Source: Collybiopsis luxurians FD-317 M1 (taxonomy: Eukaryota; Basidiomycota; Agaricomycetes; Agaricales; Omphalotaceae). From it: 64,000 bases of DNA. Numbering within the stretch: the stretch's first letter is position 1; the number at the start of each line of letters is the position of its first letter. The notes under the pieces were generated by a model. It ran no database searches. It was not told the DNA's origin and saw only the letters and a list, made by a program, of their open reading frames with translations. Made by a program: the position numbers and the translations under genes. Below are positions 36,823-48,758 of this stretch, piece by piece. Where the stretch lies: positions 272,947-336,946 of the forward strand of contig KN834809.1 of the NCBI GenBank assembly GCA_000827265.1. The letters run 5' to 3'.

Positions 36823-37958
36823 GAGGCTATTCAAAAAAGCCTCAAGTTTTCTGTGTAGAAGTTTTATGAACCAGTCAGGGCATTCTTCAAATTTATGCTT
36901 ATACTTATTTTAACTTTTGAATTGTAAATCATCTCATTTCAAGGCAAATTTTCTGGACAAAAATGGTGATATTTATTAGGAGGATAGGCCAAACTTTGTA
37001 TGGTATTAACAGGCATGGTCTGGCCATTATTACATCTAGTCTTCAGGGGGTGGTACTGTAGTTTTGACTGCCTTGAATGGTCGATCACATCCTTTTCCAA
37101 TTAATCGCATCCTTTTCCAGTTAATAGCAGCGATTTTCCCAAGATTAATCCGAGTTCCTTTGTCTTACCCATTGAGTATCAACGTAATCCTAAAATTACT
37201 GAATTTTCGGGAGGCGCCAAGCAACTTTTTTTCTCAGCCTCTGGCAGTGGATTACCTTAGCGTCCTCCCGCGGTGGTAATTGTGAACTCCTAGATTAAAA
37301 TCATCATGGTCTACTTACTGGTACTCCCTCTCCACGGACAACGAAAAGCTTCGAAAGGCTGGACCAAGACCTCAGTTTGGAACTTATTTGGGTCTCTTCC
37401 GCGCGTATTTCCTCGAATTTTCATTCTCATAAAGTTCGCGGCCCCAGCTACTGAGCAAGATAGGCGGTTACCAAAGCTCATCCTTCACGCGCATATGTAG
37501 ACTGGGTGCCTCCAGTCAGATCCAGTAACCAATTGATCCCAGGAACCAGTTGGAATCTCGACCGCAATGTTGTAGTCCTGGCTACGCACCGAAGACAGCT
37601 GCAGCGGTTCTGTATGCTGTAATGATTCCATTCATTACAGATTGCCTCTCATTGTGGGCGATCCCTCCTCATTCAGTTGTCCTGGACCTAGCAGAACAAC
37701 AATCAAGCACATCTCAGATTTAATGTTGATAGTACTATGTAGTTGATGCTCGGACCCGCTCAATGATTTTCTACGGGGCTGTGGTTTTCTTGAACAGTTA
37801 AACACCATAGCGCACTTTCAATCTTTCCTTCGTTTCTTCTTTTCGTTTGCTCTGAGAGCCGTTTCTACTTTCAAGTTTCCAACTTTCGCCCGGTTGAAGC
37901 AGGCTTCAAAGGGTTTTTGCCGCTTGTCTGTTGCAGATCATTTATTTTTGTGTTTCTA
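36823..37958. other. Intergenic region upstream of the receptor-like gene
   Basis: No gene is supported. The last 150 bp (about 37810-37958) are pyrimidine-rich (CTTTCCTTCGTTTCTTCTTT), typical of fungal promoters and leaders, and belong to the gene starting at 37959. Confidence 0.5.
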
Positions 37959-39542
37959 ATGGTGCACACTGGTATGTGGTCGGTTGATTCTTCCATCGAG
38001 GTTCCCGTCTGACTCTAATTGAAAAACAGATAATACACTTTCGGTCACGCCTACAATAAATTTCATTCATGGAACCCGTGTAGAGTTAATAGTGTTTCTG
38101 GCGCTGAATATGTGGTCTTCACATTTTGGTCTCCCTATTCTTTTGGCAACCGTACTGTTCTCAAAAAGAGTACAGCGTCATCCGACGTTCATCAACCTCT
38201 TGATTGTTTACATAATAGTGGGAATGTGAGTCTTATTTCGTTCAATTACTCTTACCGCTTACAACGGGTTGTTACAGCTCGTTCAGTTTGCTGTATGCAA
38301 TGATTCAGATTCCGTTGCAAAGACATTGACGAATTAACGTTCATCAGTGCTTACGCCGGCAAGGCAGTAGGCCCGGAACCATCATTCGCGTTATGCCTGA
38401 TACAGGCTTCGTTGCTCTATGGAATGCCAGCAATGTGTGTAAGCGATTCCACTTCTATCAGTTTACAACTCTGATCCTTTCCCAGTACATCTTTGACGGC
38501 GTTTTTCTTGGTATTGCAGGTAAATATCGATTAGTAGTTTGAAGCTTGAAAATATCTTCATTCGATGTTCGTAGATGTTGCTGCCTATCCGAGCAGCGTT
38601 TTATAAACAGGCTTACCGGGAGCAAGATCACTTTATGCGCCTTTGGGTGGTGCGTTAGTTCCATTCGTGGCTGGTGTCCACCCTAATATTGAGTTGTAGA
38701 TGGTAGTACTACCCTACGCTGTATGTATCTTGTTTATCGTAACGACAGCCTTTGTGAGTGGTATCAGCTGAGATTGTGTCATTTAGTAACTTGGTCACTG
38801 TAACATTCAGGTTGGCGCCGCAAACCCATCAAAGGTAAATCGAGATCACCGCTTTTTCTACTGCTCAGTCAGGTCCGACGGTTTGTGAGTGCGACCAAAG
38901 TTTCCAGAACCCATGAATCGTATATGCTAAACTGCCTGGTAGGATTGATGCGCTTATCCTTTTCTCCGCGGTGGTCTCATTTGCTACTCTGGTTCTGGAA
39001 GGTTCGTGAAGACCACTCCGCTTGTTGGCTAGGCAAAATGAACTCAATCAATACACAGTTTGGACTGTTGTCCTTTTCTACAAACGCTGGACTTCGATCC
39101 AGCGCGGAAGCTGCGGAGTGTTCACACTCGCAGAGCTCGATCTTCCCTTGCGAATCTTGTCTTTTGGGATCTATCTTGTCTTATCCGTGAGGTAAAACCG
39201 ACCTTTCACCCACAAGTTATATTCCATTCGTCGATCAACTCACTCTTCTCTTCGCAGTTTAGGCCTTCTGTCTGTATCATCATCGGCAGAAAGTCCAGTC
39301 CCAGACTTGATGATTGCATCTGGTGGGTTAGATTATCTCTTTGTGTCTTTTTCTGTCTGGCTCATATGAGTTTCAGCCGGGACATTGTTGATTTTCATCT
39401 TTGGAACGCAACCTGTGAGATGAAGTAACCCGGTTTTATCGCGAGATACTTACGACTGATATAGGACATCCTACGAGCGCTGTGTTTTTGGAAGAAGGAA
39501 GGCGACGCACGAGATACTGACGATGTTCAAAGCTGCCCCTGA
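37959..39542 (+). CDS. Seven-transmembrane receptor-like protein, 306 aa, 13 exons
   Basis: Reconstructed from 13 small exons, all phases fitting: 37959-37971, 38030-38225, 38278-38292, 38348-38434, 38486-38519, 38575-38649, 38700-38753, 38811-38884, 38943-39001, 39059-39191, 39258-39322, 39377-39414, 39465-39542. The product has seven hydrophobic segments, including FGLPILLATVLFSKRVQRHP, INLLIVYIIVGISFSLLAYA, LCLIQASLLYGMPAITSL, VVLPYAVCILFIVTTAF, LILFSAVVSFATLVLEVW, LRILSFGIYLVLSV and AGTLLIFIFGTQP. The pattern RHPTFINL, AYAGK, LC..QA, NPSKV and FGTQ is typical of a large GPCR-like membrane family of mushroom-forming fungi. Its ligand and signalling role are unknown. No stop or frame break occurs, so the gene appears intact. 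Confidence 0.82.
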
Positions 39543-39885
39543 TACCTACATGTAAAAATATTAAGAATCCAGCTTGCACAGAAACATACATAGAAACAGA
39601 GAGCCAGTTTTATACCGTATGTACACTGTAGGATTCTACTGCATTGCGAAAAGCAAAAGAATCCCGATATGAAATTGACAGGCAACCACTCAAGATTTTG
39701 CTTCCCGCCGAAGAATAATCCAACATCCAATGTTCCGACTCCAACAAGATAGCGATGGTGAATGTAAGATGGGTGTAGATGCCATGATTGGAACGAGAGT
39801 AGGATGACTCTGGTTCTCGTTTTACGGCGGACGCATTCGGGTTTGAGAAGTGCGAGCTTTTTTCCTAGTAAAGTAAAGCTCACTG
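39543..39885. other. Spacer between receptor gene and antiporter relic
   Basis: Non-coding as far as I can tell. Minus-strand frames here could be further decayed antiporter sequence, but no motif is left. Confidence 0.4.
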
Positions 39886-40140
39886 TACCCGAAACCGAAA
39901 TGCACAAGAAGAATCAAGAATAATACGACTGAGAGCAAAATTCCAGTCTTGCCGATTAAAATCGATGTAAGGAGATGCTTGGAAAGTAGAGCGATATTGG
40001 GGCTCAGGCCAGCTTCGAAGTCCAAAAGAATTAAGCCAATGTGCCCTAGAATGAGTAGCGATTGAAGTAGATATTCAAGGAGAATATTAGTCGCCTCTGG
40101 TCCGCATACGAATCCGAGTGCGAGGGAGCCGAGGAGTCCT
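39886..40140 (-). pseudogene. Fragment of a Na+/H+ antiporter (CPA family)
   Basis: A minus-strand frame of about 85 codons reads LLGSLALGFVCGPEATNIL, then LLILGHIGLILLDFEAGLS, then a third hydrophobic segment TGILLSVVLFLILLVHFGFG. These are the consecutive early membrane helices of fungal cation/proton antiporters, where (G/S)xIGLxLxxFExGLS is a hallmark. The following part of the family, with its GAALxSTSLG segment, is absent, and no start or upstream exons can be joined. The piece is therefore a truncated relic rather than a working transporter. Confidence 0.62.
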
Positions 40141-40660
40141 TCGCGACTTCGAATGCCTCAGCGACATAGTGAAGAGCAAGCAGGAGACACTCCAGGTTCC
40201 CAGAGCTGAGTTTATGACTTGAGCGCAGGGCCACAGGTCTTGCCCTTTGTCAAAGGTTTCCGTCGAAATTCACGTATATAGTGGACCGTCATGAACGTGC
40301 AGGATAAGAGATAAGGTGGTCTGATTTCATATACCACACATTCTTGGGTGGTTCTCATTTCCTGCCTCTACCTCCAAAGCCATACACGCAGGTAAAATAT
40401 GACAGTTGCGCAATGAATCTGACCCTAACATTTTCAGGTTGCAGTCGCGAGGATGTCAAATACTGAAAACCTATACCGTAAAGCTCAGAAACTGCAATGG
40501 TCACCTCGTTCTCCCGCGATTCTATGTTCTCTCTTACGCTGCCTACCAAGCTGATATCTGCGCCTGGAAGATGGCCCATATAGCGATATACGATACTCTA
40601 CACTGCGTTAATTAAACAATCGGTTAATACAGATCGCCATCATTAGCTGACGAATTTTTT
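40141..40660. other. Spacer before eIF6
   Basis: No gene is seen; the right end is the trailer of the minus-strand eIF6 gene. Confidence 0.5.
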
Positions 40661-41610
40661 TTATGCCCAGTTGTCGATTAGAGAATCTCGCATCTCCCCG
40701 ATAACAGCAGTAGAATCTTGTCCTTGTAGCTCTGCGGGAGAGAATAAGCGAAACGAACCCATTTTAGAGAAGGCGAGCTTACTAAAGGTAGCTTCGATTA
40801 CACTGATTTCTGTTGCTGTCGTTTCGAGACCAGTAAACGCACACCAGTCGTTGACTACTAAGCCTGCGCCGATAACGTCTGATCCACGGTTCACTGTCCC
40901 AGCCTAGAGGGACTAGTTGAAAGAACGGTAAAGATTGATATAAAAATGTTCATACCACCAGCGGAATTTGCAGTAGACTGCTCAATTCATCTTGATCCTG
41001 GATACTCGTCTTTGGATGGACCAACCCTCCCTGATTCGTAATTGCACAATAGCTGCCAACTAGAACATTGTCTGCTATCGTCTGCCGGAAGACTTCGACT
41101 TTGAGGACATCAGCGATGATCTCTTCTGTTTCTCGGTCGACATCGGGGTGCACTAGGGCAACGTAGTCGTTACATGCAATGACGTTTCCGAGAGCAGATA
41201 ATCGCTCTTCGACCCTTTGGATTGCTACGGCATCGGGTAAGGAATTACGGAGATGTTGTAGTTCTTGGTCGGCAGTTGTGGAGGGAACAAGGAGACCATG
41301 ACGATTGCCTGTGGTTTGGAATGAGTACTTTAGTCACTTGTAGTCGTAGAATAATACGTGCCGGCAGTCAATCGCCCTATTATCCGCGTTCCACCAATGC
41401 TCGTGTGTACGATGGGAATGACATCGCCGAGCTCGCTTTCAAAAGCAGAGTAAAAGTTGGTACTGCCTTGTATAGCAGCCAAGCAGTAACTATTGGTTAA
41501 TTTTGAGAAGACACCGATGTCGCTGCTGTTTTCAAATTGGATACCTGAAGAAGAAAATTTTAAGATCTGAATAAGATCTGATTAGCAAAGTGTTGCGTAC
41601 GAGTAGCCAT
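40661..41610 (-). CDS. TIF6: Eukaryotic translation initiation factor 6 (eIF6/Tif6)
   Basis: Anti-association factor that binds the 60S ribosomal subunit and is needed for its maturation in the nucleolus and cytoplasm. The sequence matches the family along its whole length: [99 protein letters not shown], and [19 protein letters not shown]. The predicted size is about 245 aa, the usual length. The first exon is only 10 nt (41610-41601, ATGGCTACTC), and at least four more exons follow. It is divergent from NDUFAF7, with 202 bp between the two start codons. C-terminal residues ([12 protein letters not shown]) include the serine region that is phosphorylated in other species. Confidence 0.95.
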
Positions 41611-41812
41611 GATTGTAAAGAGAATCGATTAGGTTGGATCTAGAACTAAAGTGTGTAGAAAGTCTAGAAAAAGGGTGTTTGGAGGTGGTATACGACGGTA
41701 GATGGTGATGGAGGTTCTGAACGAGCTGGATGGTAAATACTAAAAGCACCCAGCAGCGGGCCGGCACCGCGCTGTCAGCGTTCTACCCGGAAGTTGCTCA
41801 TTGACTCATTCT
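41611..41812. promoter_or_regulatory. Shared promoter region of eIF6 and NDUFAF7
   Basis: Only 202 bp separate the ATG of eIF6 (minus) and that of NDUFAF7 (plus), so both promoters and leaders must overlap here. No specific element was recognised. Confidence 0.55.
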
Positions 41813-43441
41813 ATGCTTCGTTCTTTACCGAAAAGATTGGTTCATACTCATGGACGGCTCCGTGCATTCACTGCAATTCAATCCAGGCCATTTACTGCGT
41901 CCCCGAAACGATTTTCCGATGCGGTTCCCTCGGTAACTCCTGTAGAAAAAATTATACTTGACCATATCAAGGCAAGGACATCCGAGAATCCGAAAAATCA
42001 AGTGGAACGAAGAAAATTAACATTTTCCTACAGGCAATAGGACCCATGTCTTACGCGACTTATATGCAATTCTGCCTTTCGCATCCTACAGAAGGCTATT
42101 ACATGAAGTCTTCAAACAGCATCTTCGGTGCACAAGGCGACTTTATTACCAGTCCAGATATCAGTCAAATTTTCGGCGAAGTACGTGTCCATGGCTAGCA
42201 CATGCGGAATCACAAACAGAGCGGGGTGCAGATGATTGCTGTATGGTTATACTCGCAATGGCAAGCGGCTGGTTCTCCTCCCAACATGCGACTGGTCGAG
42301 CTCGGACCAGGTAGAGGGACGTTAATCGCGGATATTTTACGCGTATGTGGTTTTCATCTTATTTTTATACTTTGCTATAGTCGTTTGGCAGACTATCACA
42401 GCGCTCAATGGTAAACTATCTGAGAAAGAGAAACCGAGCATTCAGGTTGAATTGGTTGAGACCAGTTTGGCTCTACGAAAGATTCAGAGCGAAAAACTCG
42501 ATGGATTCCCTGCTACTGTAGAATGGCGCGATTCTATCGACCATGTACCTCCTTCCACCGATTCTTTCACTATGCTCGTCGCCCACGAGTTCTTTGACGC
42601 TCTTCCTATACACGTATTTCGCGTAAGTCTATTCCTTCTATTCCTTCCTTCGAGGATATGCAACTCATAAAACGATCCACAGAAAACTGAAGACGGATGG
42701 AAGGAAGTAATGGTCTCTTCTAGAATAACAGGGGAAGGGGAATCGGATCCCAACAAACAATACCCTCGACTGCAGCACGTCCTTTCACCAGAAAAGACCG
42801 CCATTTCGACCATCTTTGGCAACTCTTCAACCCGCTTCCAGGCACTTCCAGTTGGCTCTGACCTTGAAGTTTCACCGACTTCGTTCAGACTTGCACGTAA
42901 AGTCGGAGAGTTACTCGCCAGGCAAGACACCGGCTCTGGCAAGTCTCCCGGGGGATGTGGTCTCATCATCGACTATGGTGGTGCCAACGCTTTCGGGAGC
43001 TCTCGTCGGGTATGTAATCATCTTTGATTGAATTTATGCTCGAGGTTAACCTCCACGACTAACTCTTACCTTTCCTTTCCCTACCATATCTAGGGCTTTA
43101 AAGACCACCAAGTAGTCGACATCTTTCACCGACCAGGGGAATGCGACCTCACCGCCAACGTCGATTTCTCCTACCTCAAAGAATCCATGGAGGATCTCGT
43201 CCCAGTATACGGACCCATGACGCAGAGTCGATTCTTATCTACGATTGGGCTTATGGCGCGTCTGGAACGACTGCTGGCTGCGAGTAAGGGCGACGACGAA
43301 AAACGGAATCGGATTCTGCAGGGTGCACAGCGGTTGATTAATCCTGTACAGATGGGTGGGGAGTACTCGGTTTTGGGGATGAGTACGAATAAAGGGGCGC
43401 CGCCGTATCCTTTTGGTATGCTCGATCGCGAGCAAGTGTAG
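41813..43441 (+). CDS. NDUFAF7: NDUFAF7/MidA-type protein arginine methyltransferase, mitochondrial
   Basis: Complex I assembly factor that methylates an arginine of the NDUFS2 subunit in the mitochondrial matrix. Six exons (41813-41971, 42034-42180, 42232-42342, 42392-42622, 42683-43009, 43094-43441) join in phase to 440 aa. The first 25-30 residues (MLRSLPKRLVHTHGRLRAFT) are Arg-rich without acidic residues, a typical mitochondrial presequence. Family motifs: AIGPMSYATYMQFCLSHPTE, GDFITSPDISQIFGE, the SAM-binding LVELGPGRGTL, VAHEFFDALPIHVF, LIIDYGGANAF, VDFSYLKESM and GGEYSVLGMSTNKG. The first intron has a GC-AG rather than GT-AG boundary (AAG then GCAAGG). Since the fungus keeps this gene, it presumably has respiratory complex I. 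Confidence 0.93.
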
Positions 43442-44308
43442 ATGGGTATTTACTAATATTAATACTAAGTTATCAAGTGTGTTAATGGTGTCGGCAGCGG
43501 CTGAGACCGACCAATAAACTTTTCTAGATGTGGAATCCGCGGGAGGACGTAAACGGCATTTGTTGCCTCGGTCTGCACAATTAGCATTGGCAACGAGGTC
43601 CATCGGGATCTCTACCGTTTGGAAATCCAAGACGAGAATTTCAAATGGGTCAAATCCCTTCGACAACGAGTGGACTTTAGTATTTGATGCCGCCTAACCA
43701 GCGAAAACGGAGCAACGGTGACAGACCTCTCGACTGAGTAGTAGATACGCCGCTAGAAGTATTGTATGTGCCGTAAGGGATCTCTATTCGCCAGAAAAAG
43801 ACTATCGACACAGACATCGTACTTTGACTAGCAGGAGTAGCGGAGGTGGGCGAGGGGGAGTAGATAAACGAGCGGAAGAGATTAACAAGCGCCAGAAGGG
43901 GCTGAAGAAAAATTGCAGTTTACAATTTCAGGCGGGTATGTAAGATAATGAAAGATGATAATGATCATAGTTATAGAGAAGGGTTCGTCAAAACAAGTTT
44001 GTATTGGTGAAAAAAGAAGAAAAAGAAAAAAGTTCACAACAAGAAAGGAAAAAAAGTGTGGATTGGGTTTGACTCGTCCAAGACTGTCTGGTAATCGTAA
44101 CGTTGATGATGATGCATATGACGGGCAGTGATGAGGTCCTTGAATGGCAAAACAAAAAGCACATGGAAACGAGCAAGGTGAATGGGTGGTGGGTGCTCTG
44201 GAAGCCGTCCAATTAAATATCCCTTTGTATCATGACTTTTTCTCTTTCTATAACAAACACTGCTTCTTACATTCCATTCCACTGCGGACTCGGAGTAATT
44301 TGCTGCGG
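43442..44308. other. Intergenic region between two converging genes
   Basis: No gene is recognised. It holds the trailers of NDUFAF7 (plus) and of the Ser/Thr-rich membrane protein (minus). Confidence 0.5.
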
Positions 44309-45502
44309 CTACCGTGCGCCGTAATTGTCGTAAGCCGCTTGGGGTCCCGGGGAAGCTCTACCTGACATTGCCATTGCGCCTGGTGACGGGCCTCGCATGT
44401 CATACGCCGCCCCAGGACCCGGGCTCATCCTTCCCATCATGGTCGGCCCCGGGCTGGCTCTGCCAGTGGATGCCATCTGTGTCATAGGGTAAGCTTCGCC
44501 GGGATGCCCGGCCTGGGGACCCCACTCCGTCGCCGTACTAGGTTCGCTAAAGGCGCCTGGGACAGGTCCTCGGTAAGGATCGTAATAGCCACCGGCAGCA
44601 GAGGGGTCGTCTCTATAAGGACCAGGCTGACTGGGGTTGAGATGAGGAAGAGGAGGAACGGCGTAGGGATCATTTCCAAAATCGGGTGTAGAATAATTTG
44701 TATGTGTCGTAGTCGAAGGAGCGCGGGACAGGGAAACTTCGGAACCCGTGTCGAAACCAGCTCGACCGGTGTTGTGTACAGGAAGGGGATGGGAGTCTAC
44801 ACCATCAGAACCGTGGGCGTTCAGTTCAGGCCACTTGATAGCTTCGTCTAGGATGAAACAATCGAAATTGGTTCAGGAATTAAAGTGACGGAGCAACTTA
44901 CTGTCATCGAAATCGCTGAAACGTTTTCTCGTAAGTTTCCAAATGAAGAACGCGATTATACCGAGAACAGCTACACCGCCTGCAACTGACAGGCCAATGA
45001 TTGAACCAGTACCAAGTCCGCTGCTATCATTATTGTTGTTGGAGCTGTCGGCGCCGCTAGTAGCGCTGGAAGAAGCAGACGAACTACTGTCGGTGGGAGT
45101 AGACGTCTCAGTGACAACAACTGTACCTCCGTCGGAACCTGTTGATGTGACAACAGACACACTTTGGGAAGTCTGGGTAGGTTGACTAGGTTGGGACGTT
45201 GGCTGAGAAGTCGAGCTGGTGTTCGTGAGTGTCGTCGAAGTCGCAGATGTGGAAGTAGTTGACGTGGTGCTATGGGAGGTTTGGGAAGTTGAAGACGTTG
45301 TACTGGTCGTTGTAGATGATGACGATGAAGTTGTGGTGGTGGAGGTTTGGGAAGTTTGGGAAGCAGTAGAGCTTTCTGAAGAGGTATCTGGATCTAGAAT
45401 ACCGGCTCGAACGACAATTTTGGGGTCATTGGCTGCGCTCGCCGACTGAACCAAGGCGAAGGCGAGAATACATGAGAGAAGCAGTGATCTGGATCGCTTC
45501 AT
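44309..45502 (-). CDS. Single-pass Ser/Thr-rich membrane protein, 379 aa
   Basis: Two exons (45502-44902, 44847-44309) join in phase. A signal peptide (MKRSRSLLLSCILAFALVQS, then ASAA) is followed by about 120 residues almost entirely of Ser and Thr, probably heavily O-mannosylated. One membrane helix follows (SIIGLSVAGGVAVLGIIAFF) with a basic stop-transfer sequence (WKLTRKRF). The cytosolic tail is Pro/Gly/Tyr-rich and contains a repeated RxSPGP motif (GRASPGPTMM, GRMSPGPGAA, GRASPGPQAA). This architecture resembles the Wsc/Mid2-type wall-stress sensors of fungi, although no WSC cysteine domain is present. A sensor role at the plasma membrane is inferred from architecture, not from homology. 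Confidence 0.82.
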
Positions 45503-47123
45503 TAGTGTAAGCCTCTAGCTGAGTATTAGGAAAAGAAGGTCGAAAAGTCCTGAAGTATAAAGGACTTTGACGGTTAGAGAAGAGGAGAGCAACGAAAAGA
45601 ATTTAGAAAGAGCGGGTTGTGGCGTCACTGTCACTCTCCGTCACGCCATATTATGCTGTGCCATATACTGCACCATTTGACATTTCTTATTTCCGCTCAC
45701 AGCTTTGGGACTTGCATTGATTAAAATCTCAACCATTCTCCTTCTGAATGCATCCAAGAATCTCCTCGTTGGCTATTGAGACGTCCCCGCCTTTTCACAG
45801 CCCTCTCATCAACATTCATCTCACCGTCTCGCGGTTCATGTACATTATGATGTCAATTCGTTGAGCGCAGCATGAGGGTGCTCCAAGTGCAAATGACTTT
45901 TTGCCTCTCAGCTTGTTGCGCAGTATAGTGTAAACTTCCCTGAAGGGGACGCGGCAACGGTCGCTGGCCAGAGTCAAATTACATAGGAACCATCGTTCCC
46001 ATCCCTTGAATAGTCACCAGAAACAGCGAAAGAAAGCTCAAATTCTGCGCGAGTAGAAGCAAGTACGTCGAGATTCATTTTCCATTTTATCACTGTTCCC
46101 AAGGACACGAAAGAAAGGTAAGTCTACACCGCCTGTTCGCACCAAAATTTTAAGCTGAGTGCGGTAGATCATCTTCTATCGCCGCTCAGAAAGATCAATT
46201 CAAGGTTCCTCGACGTTAACATTTCGACAGAAGCATTGAATCTGAATAGGACACATGCGATACAATTCAGCGGACAGAAAAATTGAGCGACCATGCGCAA
46301 CTACATAATAATCTTTCGCTGAAGGCGTTGACGGGAGCACATCACATTCATTGTGTCTGGTGCCTGTGCCGACGGTACATGCTCTATGCTGAAGCTCGCC
46401 GATACGATATCTATTCCTTAACGCACTCAAACCGACAGGCACCTCAGAAACCACTGCTATTTGAGAGTTGACCGAGAGCAATCAATTCCATCAATGGAGG
46501 AATTCTCACTCAACCATCCGCAGTTGTGGTCTTCATTGATATCGGACAGCCTGTCATTGAGTCACGAATGAGAGATACCACCTTTCCATATGTATGCAAA
46601 TTAGAAAGATAAGTGCAAGTCTGTTGTTAGACCCGCTTGCTTGGTTTAGGGAAATACAGCGGGCGCTGTAAAGCAAGGTGCGCGTAAATCCTTATCTCAT
46701 TTTGGATTGACTGTCTTGTGTATTGGAGACGCATTTGGGATTCTATAATCTTAGAAGACGACGATTGGTGGAGTAAGAGAAGGAGTTCGAATCCCGCTAT
46801 GTGAAAGTGGTATTGATACGGAGAGAGTTTGGCTTGGCGACAAAAGGTAAGGCGTCGTGTTAGACCATCTCTGTACTGCGCCTGTACATTGTAGTGTCAA
46901 TCATGGCTATACATAGCCGTGCCGTTGATCATCTTAGACAGTTCACACAGGAAGCATTGGCGCGAGGCTGAACTGCTTGCTCCAATTACGCCATCTTCTC
47001 AGGTTGATATAGTTCAGAAAGGACGCACAGCTGGATATAGGTGATATAGGTGATTCGAGCCATGTCATGATAGTCTAATTCCTTTCTGAATGAACTCTAT
47101 GGTACTAGTCCCTACACCATTCA
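45503..47123. other. Intergenic region, 1.6 kb
   Basis: No gene is supported. It contains the promoters of the membrane protein (minus) and of the first F-box gene (plus). A GAGTTCGAATCCCGC stretch at about 46784 resembles a tRNA B box but lacks a tRNA fold. Confidence 0.5.
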
Positions 47124-48466
47124 ATGGACTCGCAGCTCCAAAACGACGACTGCGGATTCCCAAACGAAATCTTTGCATTAGTAATTGGAAATCTTGCCAA
47201 TGACCTTCCCTCTCTCCAAAATTTGGCACTAGTTTGCAAAGATTTTGCCGCTTTGGCGCAGGTCCACATATTTCGAGAGATTGACTTGTCAGCGGAACGT
47301 ACTTGGGCACATGTGGAAGGAGAACCTGGACCAAAGTTCTCATATCCACTAATTCATCGACTAGCATTATTATTGCCCAATCAAAGGCTGGCTCGTCTTG
47401 TCCAGCAGCTTTCCTTCTTCAGTCCGAGCATCATGATGGCCGATGAAGTTGAAACTATTGCGCATATATTAGAGAACCTCCCTTCTCTTACCAGAATTGA
47501 AATGATTTGTCCGCGTCTCAGGCATTTTCAAGCCATCCAAGGGTCGTCTATTAGCCAAAACTTGAAAGTTCTCCATCTTCGCGCTGCGTCTAAACACATA
47601 CACGTTGACGTTTTTCTCTCTCTCCAAGAATTGCTACCTTCTTTGGCTGTCTTGGAAGTGCTTTCAATCTCAGGCGAGATTGGTTACTCGACCTCTGGCA
47701 TACTCCTGCTCCCCCAGTCATTGAAGATACTGTCTATTGTAACGCCAAACAAAGCTTTGATTAGAGGGATTGGATTGGGACTGAAATCCTTACATCCTCT
47801 ATCGCTTCAAACACTGTTACTGGAATATGATAGCGACGAGGAGGCATGCGACTCACTGTGGACGGGGCTTGAATCCGATTCTGGTATGCAAGTTGTTCTA
47901 GAAATGGGATACTACAGTTATAGGAGCGACGGGGGGCTATCAGGTAAGTAGTAAGTAATTCACGATTCTGTTCAGTACAATGACGGTGTGCATATTTAGC
48001 TTTGATCTCTGCCACGAAAGGGATAAGAGTATCGAAAGTCCTCTTTGTCTGTGTCCCATCTGCCTTATTCCCCTCTTCATTTGCTCATGTAATTCTCAAC
48101 ATCTCGGGCTCCGTTCGAGAATTTTGCATCGATATTTCAGCACACATTCATAAGGAGTTAGCGTTGGGACCTAGGCAAAACCTGAAACTCCGCATGCAGG
48201 ATTGGGCTGATTTGGACAGTGCACTTGTCGATAGGCGCAATTTGGGGCTGCTGAAACGTGTCTGCTTCAGATGTACAAAACGCACAAATTCTCACTTGCT
48301 GCTTAATTACAGGTATAGTTGCTTTTCCCTTCAGCCACGGTCGGAACATTTGTATGCGGAGAATAGAACGATTCTGGATGATCTTGGTGGCTTGTTGCCC
48401 AGGTCAATGAGCATGGGGTTTCTCGAAATCGATTACGATTCATTGATATTTCAACCGAGTATGTGA
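47124..48466 (+). CDS. F-box protein, tandem copy 1, 428 aa
   Basis: Two exons (47124-47943, 48000-48466). Near the N-terminus lies an F-box-like motif (FPNEIFALVIGNLANDLPSL, LALVCKDFAALAQVHIFREI), the module that links substrates to SCF ubiquitin ligases through Skp1. The rest is leucine-rich without regular LRR spacing (LAVLEVLSIS, SLKILSIV). The C-terminus contains LGLLKRVCFRCTKR and ends LPRSMSMGFLEIDYDSLIF. It is paired with a close paralog at 48759; the first exons of both are exactly 820 nt. Substrate unknown. Confidence 0.82.
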
Positions 48467-48758
48467 TATTAGCCAGACATCAATAAAACCTTTAACTGTG
48501 TACGTGTTGCGTTTGAAACCAGTTTGCAACATTCAAGAATCAGCGCTTACCTTAGCGCCTGGAACTGAGCTTAAAACTCTAAGTACACACGTTTAAACTT
48601 TGGCCGCCTCTACCTTTGTGCGCCCAGGTGTCGCGACATTATTTGGGTTATCGATTTGCGTCTCACTCTGCTGCGGGTAGGTGATAACGGACACAATACC
48701 TGTTGCGATTCTGTCTTATCAATTGCAGACTGTTACATACTCGCCTCTAGTACTCAAA
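48467..48758. other. Spacer between the F-box twins
   Basis: Trailer of copy 1 and promoter of copy 2; no gene is seen. Confidence 0.5.

Noticed and set aside
44943..45449. Valine/glutamate-rich open frames on the plus strand
   Set aside because: They mirror the Ser/Thr-rich repeat of the membrane protein on the other strand.
46770..46810. tRNA-like sequence with GAGTTCGAATCCC
   Set aside because: It resembles a B box, but the T stem does not pair, no A box or anticodon arm fits upstream, and no cloverleaf can be drawn.
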